A stretch of DNA of 64,000 nt from Triticum aestivum (Eukaryota > Streptophyta > Magnoliopsida > Poales > Poaceae), in NCBI RefSeq assembly GCF_018294505.1, contig NC_057794.1, positions 195,781,201 to 195,845,200 on the forward strand, written 5' to 3'. The notes under the pieces are model-generated. The model saw only the letters and a list, made by a program, of their open reading frames with translations. It was not told the origin of the DNA and made no database searches. How positions within the stretch are numbered: position 1 is the stretch's first letter; each line of letters begins with the position of its first letter. The translations under genes were made by a program, and so were the position numbers. This document shows, one piece after another, positions 45,546-57,810 of this stretch.

Positions 45546-45605
45546 AGTCCGCTACAACCCGGTTTACCGGAGTCGTGCTAGCCCAACACTAATGCTCTAG
45601 AACAC
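45546..45605 (+). repeat. LARD2 5' LTR, fragment left of Tek1
   Basis: CCGGTTTACCGGAGTC and GCTCTAGAACAC resemble the 3' part of the LARD1 LTR (about 21755-21885), and the sequence resumes after Tek1 at 58413 with ACTTAGACTGGCCGGCATG. Everything further 5' in this LTR is missing, replaced by the fragment at 41827-45545. Confidence 0.6.
45601..45605. repeat. Left target-site duplication of Tek1 (AACAC)
   Basis: AACAC before TGTAACACCC; repeated at 58413-58417. Confidence 0.9.
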
Positions 45606-46657
45606 TGTAACACCCTCGATGCGACTATATCTCCCACGTGTCGAGGCACGACTTAGAGGCATAATCGCATTGAAGGCATATGTCGCAAGTTAGGCAATCT
45701 TCACAACATCCCATGTAATAAGATAATAAAGGGGAGATAACATAGTTGGCTTACACTCGCCACGTCAATCAAGTACGTAAATAACATTACATCATCCAAA
45801 CAATCATGGCCCGACTACGGCGCCAAAATAAAAGAGAACCCAACATGCGACAACGGTCCCAATCACCCCCAACTGGGCACCACTACTGATCATCGGGAAA
45901 GGAAACATAGTAACGTTGAGAGTCCTCGTCGAACTCCCACTTGAGCTCGAATGCGTCACCTGGAGAGGAAACATCAGGCCCTGCATCTGGTGTAATAGTA
46001 ATCTGTGAGCCACAGGGACTCAGCAATCTCGCACCCTCGCGAACAAGACTATTTAAGCTTATAGGTAAGGCAAGGTAAACATGTGGAGCTGCAGCAAGCG
46101 ACTAGCAAAAATGGTGGCTAACTTATTCACAAAAGAGAGCGAGAAGAGGAGGCAAAGCGCGAGGGAGAAACTAAAGAACCACCTGCGCAAACATTACTCC
46201 AACACTGTGTCCGCTTCCCGGACTCCGCCGAGAAGAGGCCATCACGGTAACACACTCAGTTGATTCATTTTAATTAAATTAAGGTTCAAGTTATCTACAA
46301 GCGGACATTAACAAATTCCCATCTGCCCATAACCGCGGGCACGACTTTCGAAAGTTCAAATCCCTGCAGGGGAGTCACAACTTAGCCCATGACAAGCTCT
46401 CACGGTCAACGAAGGAATAGACCTCCTCCCAAGACGTTCCGATCAGACTCGGTGTCTCGGTTCTTCAAGACACTTCGACAGGTTAAAACAAGACCAGCAA
46501 CACCGCCCGAATGTGCTGACAAATCCCGATAGGAGCTGCACATATCTCTTTCTGAGGGAACACTTAGATGAGACTAGCTATGAATAAAACCAACCCTCAA
46601 GTTTCCCCGAGGTGGCCCCGCAGGCAGCTCAGTTCGGACCAACACTCAGAGGAGCAC

Positions 46658-46847
46658 NNNNNNNNNNNNNNNNNNNNNNNNNNNNNNNNNNNNNNNNNNN
46701 NNNNNNNNNNNNNNNNNNNNNNNNNNNNNNNNNNNNNNNNNNNNNNNNNNNNNNNNNNNNNNNNNNNNNNNNNNNNNNNNNNNNNNNNNNNNNNNNNNNN
46801 NNNNNNNNNNNNNNNNNNNNNNNNNNNNNNNNNNNNNNNNNNNNNNN
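46658..46847. other. Assembly gap (N) over a G/C run
   Basis: 190 N. In the right LTR the same place (55057-55069) is only about 13 bases, TGGCCCGGGGGGG, so the true missing length is probably small. Confidence 1.
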
Positions 46848-49101
46848 GGTTAAAATAAGATGACCCTCGGGCTCCGGAAACCCAAGGGAAAAAGAGGCTA
46901 GGTGGAAAATAGTAAAACCAAGGTTGGGCATTGCTGGAAAACCTTTAATCAAGGCGGACTATCAAGGGGTTCCCATTATAACCCAACCGCGTAAGGAACG
47001 CAAAATCCGGGAACATAACACCGATATGACGGAAACTAGGGTAGCAAGAGTGGAACAAAACACTAGGCGAGAGGCCGAGCCTTCCACCCTTTACCAAGTA
47101 TGTAGATGCATTAAGATAACATAGCAATATAATGATATCCCAACAAGTAAATAAATGTTCCAACATGGAACGGCCTCCAATCTTCACATGCAACTAGCAA
47201 CGCTATAAGAGGGGCTGAGCAAAGCGTTAACATAGCCAATCAACGGTTTGCTAGGACAGGGTGGGTTAGAGGTTTGGCATGGAAATTTGGGAGGCCTGAA
47301 AGCAAGTGGTAGGCATCGTAGCATTGGCATAGCAAAAGAGCGAGCAAATTAGCATAGCAAAGATAGTAGTGATTTCGAGGGTATGATCATCTTGCCTGCA
47401 CAGTTGTCAGAGTTGACTGGATCCTCGAAAGCAAACTCAACGGGATCCTCGTGAGAGAACTCGTCTCCCAGCTCTAACCAAACAAGAAAAACAAGCAACA
47501 AGGACACAATCAACCACGTGCAAGGAACAAATAATACGAAGCAATGATGATATGCTATGCGGGATGCGATGCGGGATGCATATGCAAGATATGACAGGAA
47601 ATGCAAGAACCTGGCCTCAACTTGGAAATCCAAGTGTGCCACTGGAAAGATGAGATGAAATCGCTTGAAAACGATATAAAGAACACCGGAATCGGAGTTG
47701 CGGTTTGGAAATGGCAAGCGATTCAAATATGACACCGGTCTGTGATTTACAGCAAGTAGGCATCTAAATGCAATGAGATGAACATGCTACAGCAACCAAA
47801 CATGAAAACAAAATACATGGCAGGGATGCATTCATGATGGTTAAAAAAAGTCTAGCACTTAGTTACAGCCAATTCATCCATTAACAGGTTTAAACAAGCA
47901 TGGCAAAAATACATATGGTAAACAGATCTCAGACTTAGTGAAATTAACACTTGTCTGGAATTTCAGATCAGGTAGTACTCTTCGGAGCAACAAAACTATA
48001 TGCTACAGGAACTAAACATGGCAAAGTAAAGCATGTCATGGAGATACTCAAAGAGCTTAAGAAAAGTCCCTTAGTGACCTTGAGCCAAAAGGGATCAGAA
48101 AATACAATTGCACGCATGTGAACATAGCAAAAACATAATCAGTTTCCAGACTTAGTGAAAACTGGAACATGCTGAAAACACAACTCAAGTAGGCATGTTC
48201 CCAAGCTCGATGCACTCACTATGGTGAAAGTCATGCAAAGCCAAGCATACATCTATCAACTACAACATTATCGGCAAAATTGCAAACAAGTTGACAATCT
48301 GCCCAGATTCACAAATTAGCAAAAGTAGAGCTCGATTGACTCAAGCTAGGTTGCTCCATAAATGCAAACAAAAACATGGATGGATAGAGAACTACAAGGT
48401 TAACAAAACATCCTTACTGATCATCCTCAAAAGAGGCATGGATCACTAGGAAACAACATGAACATATGGTCATATGAGATAAACAGCTCAAGGACTTAGT
48501 GAAATTGCTAAGTCCCTGAAAACTGAATTAACAAGTGCACCACTTTGCAAGCTTGTGCTAGTCACCACACACATCAAAAAAATACATGGGTTGAACCTCT
48601 GGAAATATGACAAAACCCTTAACAAAACATATGTAGAACATCAGGGCATATCATGCACACATTAATCATGGCAAAAATGACAAAAACCTAAATGGAGTAG
48701 CAGATCTGACAATTATCTCAAGTAGCCCTCTTCTAACAGCATTTCGGGCATCGAGATGAACTCAAATGAAAATGATGCAATGGAATGAAATGATGTACTC
48801 TCTGATATGAACATTTTGATATGCTATATGCATGAATCGGAGCTACGGATGCAAAGTTACGAGGCTATGAATAGGAGCACTTGGATCTGCAATTCTGAGG
48901 ACTTAGAAGAAATTTACCCCGCGCGGATCCAGGGTTTGACCCGGCGCGCGAACCGAGGCGGCGACGGACTCGCTGGAGACGATGAAGATGGCGGCGGCCG
49001 GGGTCGGCGGCGGCGGATCCGGCTCTCCCGCGGCCGGATCCGGCTGGAGACGAGGTCGGGGACGGCGGCGGCCGGTCGGAGGCGACGCGCGGCGGCCGGG
49101 G

Positions 49102-49500
49102 NNNNNNNNNNNNNNNNNNNNNNNNNNNNNNNNNNNNNNNNNNNNNNNNNNNNNNNNNNNNNNNNNNNNNNNNNNNNNNNNNNNNNNNNNNNNNNNNNNN
49201 NNNNNNNNNNNNNNNNNNNNNNNNNNNNNNNNNNNNNNNNNNNNNNNNNNNNNNNNNNNNNNNNNNNNNNNNNNNNNNNNNNNNNNNNNNNNNNNNNNNN
49301 NNNNNNNNNNNNNNNNNNNNNNNNNNNNNNNNNNNNNNNNNNNNNNNNNNNNNNNNNNNNNNNNNNNNNNNNNNNNNNNNNNNNNNNNNNNNNNNNNNNN
49401 NNNNNNNNNNNNNNNNNNNNNNNNNNNNNNNNNNNNNNNNNNNNNNNNNNNNNNNNNNNNNNNNNNNNNNNNNNNNNNNNNNNNNNNNNNNNNNNNNNNN
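49102..49500. other. Assembly gap (N) in the GC-rich part of the Tek1 3' LTR
   Basis: 399 N flanked by CG-rich sequence. The same region of the other LTR is also a gap (57414-57748). The plus-strand relative at 42300-42740 shows what such sequence looks like. ORFs drawn through it are artefacts. Confidence 1.
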
Positions 49501-49532
49501 GGCGGCACAGGATTGGGCGGCGGTGGCGCCGC

Positions 49533-49562
49533 GGACGCGTCCGGTCCGGGCGGACAATGTCC
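49533..49562 (-). promoter_or_regulatory. Paired GGAC..GTCC palindromes, Tek1 left LTR
   Basis: GGACGCGTCC (49533-49542) and GGACAATGTCC (49552-49562), 62 bp downstream (minus strand) of the TATA box CCTATTTATAGG at 49624-49635, itself an inverted repeat. Confidence 0.5.
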
Positions 49563-50201
49563 GGCCGGCGCGAAGGCGATATTTAGGGTTTCGGGGAGGG
49601 GGATCCGAGATTTTCGAGGAGGACCTATTTATAGGCATAGAGGGAGCTAGGAGAGTCCAAATGAGGTGCGGTTTTCGGACACGCGATCGTGCTCGAACGC
49701 TCTAGATGATGGAGAAGGCTTAGGTGGATTTTGGGCCAAATTGGAGGGGTGTTGGGCTGCGACACACACGAGGCCTTTTCGGTCCCTCGGTTAACCGTTC
49801 GAGTATCAAACGAAGTCCAAATGGTATGAAACTTGACAGGCGGTCTACCGGTAGTGAACCAAGGCCGCTTGGCAAGTCTCTGTCCAATCCAGAAATGTTT
49901 AATTCCCACACACGAAAGAAAGGTAGAAATGACCACCAGAGGAGAACGAAGCACCGGAATGCAAAACGGACAACGGGGAAAATGCTCGGATGCATGAGAT
50001 GAACACGTATGCAAATGCAATGCTCATGATGACATGATATGAGATGCATGACAACGACAACAACACACGGAGACAAAAACCCGAACCCGAGAAAATAAAA
50101 TAACTTAACGTCAAAATGGCAAGAGTTGGAGTACAAATTGGGAAAGTTACATCCGGGGTGTTACAACACTCCACCACTACGAAAGGATCTCGTCCCGAGA
50201 T

Positions 50202-51329
50202 CTAGGACTGAAAGAACGCCGGGTACTCAGAACGGAGGTGATCCTCGCGTTCCCAGGTAGCTTCACGGTCGGAATGGTGTGACCACTTGACTTTGAGAAA
50301 TTTGATTGACTTGTTGCGAGTCTTGCATTCAGTCTTTTCAAGAATAGCAACTGGGTGCTCACAATAAGAGAGATCTTCTTGGATCTCAATGTCCTCGAAG
50401 TTGACGGTGCGGTCAGGAGTCTTGAAGCACTTTTGAAGCTGAGAGACATGAAACACATCATGAACATTTATAAAGTTTGAAGGAAGCTCGAGTTGATAGG
50501 CGAGGTCACCTCTCTTGCTGACAATCTTGAAAGGTCCCACGTATCTAGGGGCAAGCTTCCCTTTGATACCGAAGCGACGATTACCTTTCATAGCAGAGAT
50601 GCAGAGGTAAACATGATCTCCGATCTCAAAAGCCAAATCGCGGTGCTTACTATCATAGTAGCTCTTCTGGCGGGATTGGGTTGCTTTGAGGTTATCACGA
50701 ATGACTTTGCACATTTCCTCTACCTCTGTGATTAAGTCATTACCCAAAAGCTGACGTTCACCGGTTTCAGACCAGTTGAGAGGGGTACGGCACTTCCTGC
50801 CATACAGAATTTCAAATGGGGCCTTGCCCGAACTTGCTTGAAAATTGTTGTTGTAGGAGAATTCAGCATAAGGAAGACAATCCTCCCACTTCATGCCGAA
50901 GGAGATCACACAAGCCCTAAGCATATCTTCAAGAATCTAGTTGATACGCTCGACTTGACCGCTAGTTTGAGGATGGAAAGCTGTGCTGAAGCGGACGTTG
51001 GTGCCCATGGCCTTCTGGAAAGAATCCCAAAACTTGGATGTGAAAATGCTGCCACGGTCTGAAGAGATCACTTGTGGAATACCGTGCAGAGAGACAATAC
51101 GAGAGGTATAGAGTTCTGCCAATTGAGCTGCAGTGATCGACTCTTTGATAGGCAGAAAGTGAGCCACTCTAGTGAGTTTATCGATGACAACGAATATGGC
51201 ATCATTGCCACGCTTGGACTTTGGAAACCCAGTCACGAAGTCCATCTCAATGTGGTCAAACTTCCATTCAGGAATGGCAAGAGGTTGGAGGAGACCTGCT
51301 GGCCGTTGGTGTTCTGCCTTCACTCTTCT
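50202..51329 (-). pseudogene. Tek1 integrase with chromodomain, one nonsense codon
   Basis: The frame continues from RT after a TGA at 51330-51332. The catalytic core holds the first Asp in IEMDFVTGF, the second in SSDRGSIF and the Glu in SGQVERIN. A TAG at 50937-50939 interrupts it. Then come a basic region (NWSETGERQ), the GPF motif module (LAPRYVGPFKIV) and a C-terminal chromodomain (KVKWSHHSDREATWERED), which targets insertion to particular chromatin in chromoviruses. The stop codon is at 50202. All catalytic residues remain; only nonsense codons break it. Confidence 0.85.
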
Positions 51330-53020
51330 TCAGACATCACATTCATTCATGAATTGAGCGATCTCGTGCTTCATTCGAGTCCACCAATAAGCCTGCTTAA
51401 GATCCTGATACATCTTCGTGCTCCCAGGGTGGAAGGAGAGGAGAGAATTGTGAGCCTCGTTCATGATCACTTTACGGAGGTCACCTTTGGGTACAACAAT
51501 ACGATCCTCGAAGAAGAGAGTATCCTTGTCATCAAGGCGGTAGCACTTGTACTTGGGTTGACTCTTGGCAATCCCAACCTTCACCTTTTTCACCATAGCA
51601 TCAAGAAGCTGGGTTCGGCGAATCTGGTCTTCCAAGGTAGGAGAGACTTGAAGGCTGGCGAGGAAACCTTGAGGAACAACTTGCAGGTTAAGTTTGCGGA
51701 AAGCTTCACGAAGCTCGGGTTGATAAGGCTTCAGAATCAGACTGTTGCAGTAAGCTTTTCTGCTCAATGCGTCAGCAATCACATTGGCCTTGCCTGGAGT
51801 ATACTCAATACTCGGATTATACTCTTGAATCATTTCGACCCATCGAGTTTGCCTGAGGTTGAGATTAGGCTGAGTAAAGATGTACTTGAGACTCTTGTGA
51901 TCAGTGAAAATGTCCACTTTTCTTCCCAATAGAAGATGTCTCCAAGTCAAAAGAGCATGCACAACTGCCGCCAACTCGAGATCATGAGTGGGGTAGTTCT
52001 TCTCATTAGGCTTCAACTGGCGAGAGGTATAAGCAACAACTTTCTTCTCTTGCATCAATACTGCGCCAAGACCTTGGAGAGAGGCATCACAAAAGACCTC
52101 GTACGGCTTGGATTCATCAGGCGGAGTCAGAACTGGAGCAGTGATCAATTTCTCTTTCAAAGTATTGAAAGAAATGTCACACTCCGGAGACCAAACATAC
52201 TTGACGTGCTTCTGGAGAAGATTAGAGAGAGGCTTCGCAATCTTAGAAAAGTTTTCAACGAATCTTCGGCGATAGCTTGTGAGACCGAGGAAGCTACAGA
52301 GTTGCTTCACGTTCTGAGGAGGTTCCCAATTCACAATTGCAGACACCTTCTTAGGATTCAGGGCAATGCCCTTGGCAGAGATGATATGACCAAGATAAAG
52401 AACCTCATCGAGCCAAAATTCACACTTGGAGAACTTGGCATAAAACTGATGTTCCCTGAGCTTATCAAAAACCAAACGCAAGTGCTTGGCATGATCTTCC
52501 TTGTTCGTGGAGAAAACCAGAATGTCGTCGAGATAGACCAAAACGAAGTTATTGGTGTAGGCGTTGAAGATGAAGTTCATCATGCGATAGAACGTCGGAG
52601 GAGCGTTGACGAGGCCAAAAGACATGACAGTGTATTCATATGAACCAAAGCTTGTCCTGAAAGCCGTCTTGGGAATATCTTGCTCACGGATTCGAATCTG
52701 ATGATAACCCATAGGGAGATCAAGCTTGGAGAATACTTGGGCATCTTTGAGTTGTTCGAACAGCTCATTGATGTTGGGAAGTGGGTATTTGTTCTTGATG
52801 GTTTTCTTGTTCACCGGACGGTAATCAACACAAAGTCGGTCCGTTCCATCCTTCTTCTTCACAAAAAGAACACCACAACCCCATCGAGAAGAACTAGGCC
52901 GGATGAGACCCATTTTCTCTTGAATATCGAGTTGCTTCTTCAGCTCCTTCAACTCTTCCGGTCCAAGCTTGTAAGGACGTTTGCACACAGGTTCCGTGCC
53001 GGGCTCAAGATCAATAACGA
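51330..53020 (-). pseudogene. Tek1 reverse transcriptase, RNase H and integrase zinc domain
   Basis: A 552-residue open stretch starts at 52988 in the frame that continues into integrase. RT motifs: [64 protein letters not shown] (catalytic DD intact). The RNase H Asp, Glu and Asp are in [17 protein letters not shown] and TDHKSLKY, ending VIADALSRK. The zinc domain has HNSLLSFH and ECDV before the TGA at 51330. The link to gag-pro is broken by a frameshift at about 53020. RT itself looks complete and recently active. Confidence 0.9.
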
Positions 53021-54068
53021 ATTCAATGCGGAGGCATTCCTAGAAGCTCTTCTGGAAAGACGTCTTGATATTCGCAAACAACTGGAATTTGCGAGATGGC
53101 ATCCAATTCACCCTTCTCATTGAGAGAAAACAGACGGATAGTATTATCATGAGTGGCAAAGACAATTACATCCTCAGACGAATGAGTCAATTGAATCTTC
53201 CTGGTTGCACAATCAAGCTGAGCGTTGTGCTTGGAGAGCCAATCCATTCCGAGAATAAGATCAATATCCGAGTTACCAAGAACCATTGGAGAAGCCAGAA
53301 ACTTGAAATCACCCATCAAGATAGAAATATCTGGAACCATCATACTAGAACTCAAACGCTTAGCGGGAGAGACGACTTGCATAGCTCTAGGTAAAGCCTT
53401 AGTACTAAAATTGTTCTCTAATGCAAAAGGGAATGACATGAAGGAATGCGATGCACCGGAGTAAAAAAGTACTTTTGCAGGAACATCGTTAACAGGAAGG
53501 TTACCCATGATCACATCTGACGAGTCCTCTGCCTGAGCTGCATTCATCAAGTTGACCTTGGCATGCTTGGGGTTATGCTTGACCACAGCTGTACTTGCCG
53601 ATCTGACAGGAGGAGGAGGAGGAAGACGCCTCTGGTTGAAACACTTGTGGCATAGTGACCCTTTTGTTGGCACTTGTTTCACGTGACCTCTGAACGAACG
53701 GTGATACGGAGCACTCGATCTTGGGGCTTGAGACGAAGTCTTGTTCTGAAAGCCAGGGTTGGGTGGGTGGGAAGAACCACTGCCACCTTTGCTCTTCTGC
53801 TGATACAGCTGACGGAACGGAGGAGGAGGAAGCCAATACTTCTGCTGCTTGGCCACTTGAGTAGAGGAAGAAGGAGTAACATCTCTGACTCGCTTCTTGG
53901 AAGCATCACACCTCAACTGAGCAGCCTCTTGCTTCAGTGCCATGTGGTAGAACTCATCGTATCCCAAGGGCTCGAAGAGAACAATAGCTAGCTGAATTTC
54001 TTCTCTGAGACCAACCCTGAACTGATATATCATGCTCTTCTCATCAGGGACGTCCTGCTTGGCAAAGC
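53021..54068 (-). pseudogene. Tek1 gag (C-terminal part) and aspartic protease, damaged
   Basis: The open frame covers 54068-53023 (an apparent Met at 54096 lies in LTR sequence). The gag core is partly present (YQFRVGLREEIQLAIV); its N-terminus is deleted at 54069. The CCHC knuckle near 53660 is lost from the frame: the shifted frame reads KCQQKGHYAT while the open frame reads CHKCFNQ, so two nearby indels compensate. In the protease the active site reads FYSGASHSF, where the catalytic Asp (D-S-G) has become Tyr. The frame ends [12 protein letters not shown] at a stop. Confidence 0.8.
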
Positions 54069-57000
54069 TTGAAGGCATATGTCGCAAGTTAGGCAATCTT
54101 CACAACATCCCATGTAATAAGATAATAAAGGGGAGATAACATAGTTGGCTTACACTCGCCACGTCAATCAAGTACATAAATAACATTACATCATCCAAAC
54201 ACTCATGGCCTGACTACGGCACCAAAATAAAAGAGAACCCAACATGCGACAACGGTCCCAATCACCCCCAACTGGGCACCACTACTGATCATCGGGAAAG
54301 GAAACATAGTAATGTTGAGAGTCCTCGTCGAACTCCCACTTGAGCTCGAACGCGTCACCTGGAGCGGAAACATCAGGCCCTGCATCTGGTGTAATAGTAA
54401 TCTGTGAGCCACAGGGACTCAGCAATCTCGCACCCTCGCGAACAAGACTATTTAAGCTTATAGGTAAGGCAAGGTAAACATGTGGAGCTGCAGCAAGCGA
54501 CTAGCAAAAATGGTGGCTAACTTATTCGCAAAAGAGAGCGAGAAGAGGAGGCAAAGCGCGAGCGAGAAACTAAAGAACCACCTGCGCAAACATTACTCCA
54601 ACACCGTGTCCGGTTCGCGGACTCCACCGAGAAGAGGCCATCACGGTAACACACTCAGTTGATTCATTTTAATTAAATTAAGGTTCAAGTTATCTACAAC
54701 CGGACATTAACAAATTCCCATCTGCCCATAACCGCGGGCACGGCTTTCGAAAGTTCAAATCCCTGTAGGGGAGTCCCAACTTAGCCCATGACAAGCTCTC
54801 ACGGTCAACAAAGGAATAGACCTCCTCCAAAGACGTTCCGATCAGACTCGGTGTCTCGGTTCTTCAAGACACTTCGACAGGTTAAAACAAGACCAGCAAC
54901 ACCGCTCGAATGTGCCGACAAATCACGATAGGAGCTGTACATATCTCTTTCTCAGGGCACACTCAGATGAGACTAGCTACGAGTAAAACCAACCCTCAAG
55001 TTTCCCCGAGGTGGACCCGCAAGCAGCTTAGTTCGGACCAACACTCAGAGGAGCACTGGCCCGGGGGGGTTAAAATAAGATGACCCTCGGGCTCAGGAAA
55101 CCCAAGGGAAAAAGAGGCTAGGTGGAAAATAGTAAAACCAAGGTTGGGCAATGCTGGAAAAGCTTTAATCAAGGCGAACTATCAAGGGGTTCCATTATAA
55201 CCCAACCACGTAAGGAACGCAAAATCTGGGAACATAACACCGATATGACGGAAACTAGGGCAGCAAGAGTGGAACAAAACACTAGGAGAGAGGCCGAGCC
55301 TTCCACCCTTTACCAAGTATATAGATGCATTAAGATAACATAGCAATATAATGATATCCCAACAAGTAAATAAATGTTCCAACAAGGAACGGCCTCCAAT
55401 CTTCACCTGCAACTAGCAACGCTATAAGAGGGGCTGAGCAAAGCGGTAACATAGCCAATCAACGGTTTGCTAGGACATGGTGGGTTAGAGGTTTGGCATG
55501 GCAATTTGGGAGGCTTGAAAGGAAGTTGTAGGCATCATAGCATTGGCATAGCAAAAGAGCGAGCAAACTAGCATAGCAAAGATAGTAGTGATTTCGAGGT
55601 TATGATCATCTTGCCTGCAGAGTTGTCAGAGTTGACTGGATCCTCAAAAGCAAACTCAACGGGGTCCTCGTGAGCAAACTCGTCTCCCAGCTCTACCCAA
55701 ACAAGACAAACAAGCAACAAGGAGACAATCAACCACGTGCAAGGAACAAACAATACGAAGCAATGATGATATGCTATGCGGGATGCGATGCGGGATGCAT
55801 ATGCAAGATATGACAGGAAATGCAAGAACCTGGCCTCAACATGGAAATCCAAGTGTACCACTGGAAAGATGAGATGAAATCTCTTCAAAACGATATAAAG
55901 AACACCGGAATCGGAGTTACGGTTTGGAAATGGCAACCGATTCAAATATGACACCGGTCTGCGATTTACAGCAAGTAGGTATCTAAATGCAATGAGATGA
56001 ACATGCTACAGTATCCAAACATGACAATAAAATACATGGCAGGGATTCATTCATGATGCTTAACAAAAGTCTAGCATGGAGCTATGGCCAATTCATCCAT
56101 TAACAGGTTTGAACAAGCAAGGCAAAAATGCATATGGTAAACAGATCTCAGACTTTGTGAAATTAACACTTGTCTGGAATTTCAGATCAGGTAGCACTCT
56201 TCGGAGCAACAACACTATATGCTACAGGAACTGAACATGGCAATGTAAAGCATGTCATGGAGCTACTCAAAGAGCTTAACCAAAGTCCCTTAGTTACCTT
56301 GAGCCAAAAGGGATCAGAAAATACAATTGCACGCATGTGAACATAGCAAAAACATAATCAGTTTCCAGACTTAGTGAAAACTGGAACATGCTAAAAACAC
56401 AACTCAAGTAGGCATGTTCACGAGCTCGATGCACTCACTACGGTGCAAGTCATGAAAAGCTAAGCATACATATATCAAGAACACACAAAATGCAAGCTAG
56501 ACATGGTAAGAACAATAGCATAGCATGCACGGATCAACTACAACATCATCGGCAAAATTGCAAACAAGTTGACAATCTGCCCAGATTCACAAAGTAGCAA
56601 AATTAGAGCTCGATTGACTCAAGCTAGGTTGCTCCATAAATGCAAACAAAAACATGGATGGATAGAGCACTACAAGATTAACAAAACATCCTTACTGATC
56701 ATCCTCAAATGAGGCATGGATCACTAGGAAACAACATGAACATATGGTCATATTAGATAAACAGCTCAAGGACTTGGTGGAATTGCTAAGTCCCTGAAAA
56801 CTAAATTAACAAGTGCACCACTTTGCAAGCCTGTGCTAGTCACCACACACATCACAAAAATACATGGGTTGCACCTCTGGAAAGATGACAAAACCCTTAA
56901 CAAAACATATGTAGAACATCAGGGCATCATGCACAAATTAATCATGGCACAAATGACAAAAACCTAAATGGAGTAGCAGACCTGACAATTATCTCAAGTA

Positions 57001-57413
57001 GCCCTCTTCTAACAGCATTTCGGGCATCGAGATGAACTCAAATGAAAATGATGCAATGGAATGAAATGATGTACTCTCTGAGATGAACATTTTGATATGC
57101 TATATCCATGAATCAGAGCTACGGATGCAAAGTTACGAGGCTATGAATAGGAGCACTTGGATCTGCAATTCTGAGGACTTAGAAGAAATTTACCCCGCGC
57201 GGATCTAGGGTTTGTCGCGGCGCACGAACCGAGGCGGCGGTGGACTCCCCGGAGACGATGAAGACGGCGGCGGCCGGAGTCGGCGGCGGCGGATCCGGCT
57301 CTCCCGCGGCGGTCGGGGTCGGAAGTGGCCCGGTGCGGCACCGACGAGATGGCACGGTGGTGCGACGAAGGCGGCGCGCGGACGGCGGGGAGTGCGGGGA
57401 GGCGCGGGCGGCG

Positions 57414-57748
57414 NNNNNNNNNNNNNNNNNNNNNNNNNNNNNNNNNNNNNNNNNNNNNNNNNNNNNNNNNNNNNNNNNNNNNNNNNNNNNNNNNNNNNNN
57501 NNNNNNNNNNNNNNNNNNNNNNNNNNNNNNNNNNNNNNNNNNNNNNNNNNNNNNNNNNNNNNNNNNNNNNNNNNNNNNNNNNNNNNNNNNNNNNNNNNNN
57601 NNNNNNNNNNNNNNNNNNNNNNNNNNNNNNNNNNNNNNNNNNNNNNNNNNNNNNNNNNNNNNNNNNNNNNNNNNNNNNNNNNNNNNNNNNNNNNNNNNNN
57701 NNNNNNNNNNNNNNNNNNNNNNNNNNNNNNNNNNNNNNNNNNNNNNNN
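57414..57748. other. Assembly gap (N) in the GC-rich part of the Tek1 5' LTR
   Basis: 335 N at the same LTR position as the gap at 49102-49500. Confidence 1.
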
Positions 57749-57780
57749 GGCGGCACAGGATTGGGCGGCGGTGGCGGCGC

Positions 57781-57810
57781 GGATGCGTCCGGTCCGGGCG
57801 GACAATGTCC
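57781..57810 (-). promoter_or_regulatory. Paired GGAC..GTCC palindromes, Tek1 right LTR
   Basis: GGATGCGTCC (57781-57790, one base off the palindrome) and GGACAATGTCC (57800-57810), 61 bp from the TATA box at 57871-57882. Confidence 0.5.

Larger units (their letters stand above)
45606..50165 (-). repeat. 3' LTR of Tek1 (left copy, about 4.5 kb including gaps)
   Basis: TGTAACACCC..GGGTGTTACA, with a 10-bp terminal inverted repeat. It contains two gaps. Against the right copy it lacks about 57 bp near 48255, bounded by short ATCAA repeats. Confidence 0.88.

Noticed and set aside
48807..49650. Long ORFs spanning 48807-49650 and 57179-57952
   Set aside because: They are open only because runs of N are translated as X; the real sequence is LTR with gaps.
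51072..51932. 286-residue plus-strand ORF opposite the Tek1 RT and integrase
   Set aside because: It is a shadow of well-conserved pol on the minus strand.
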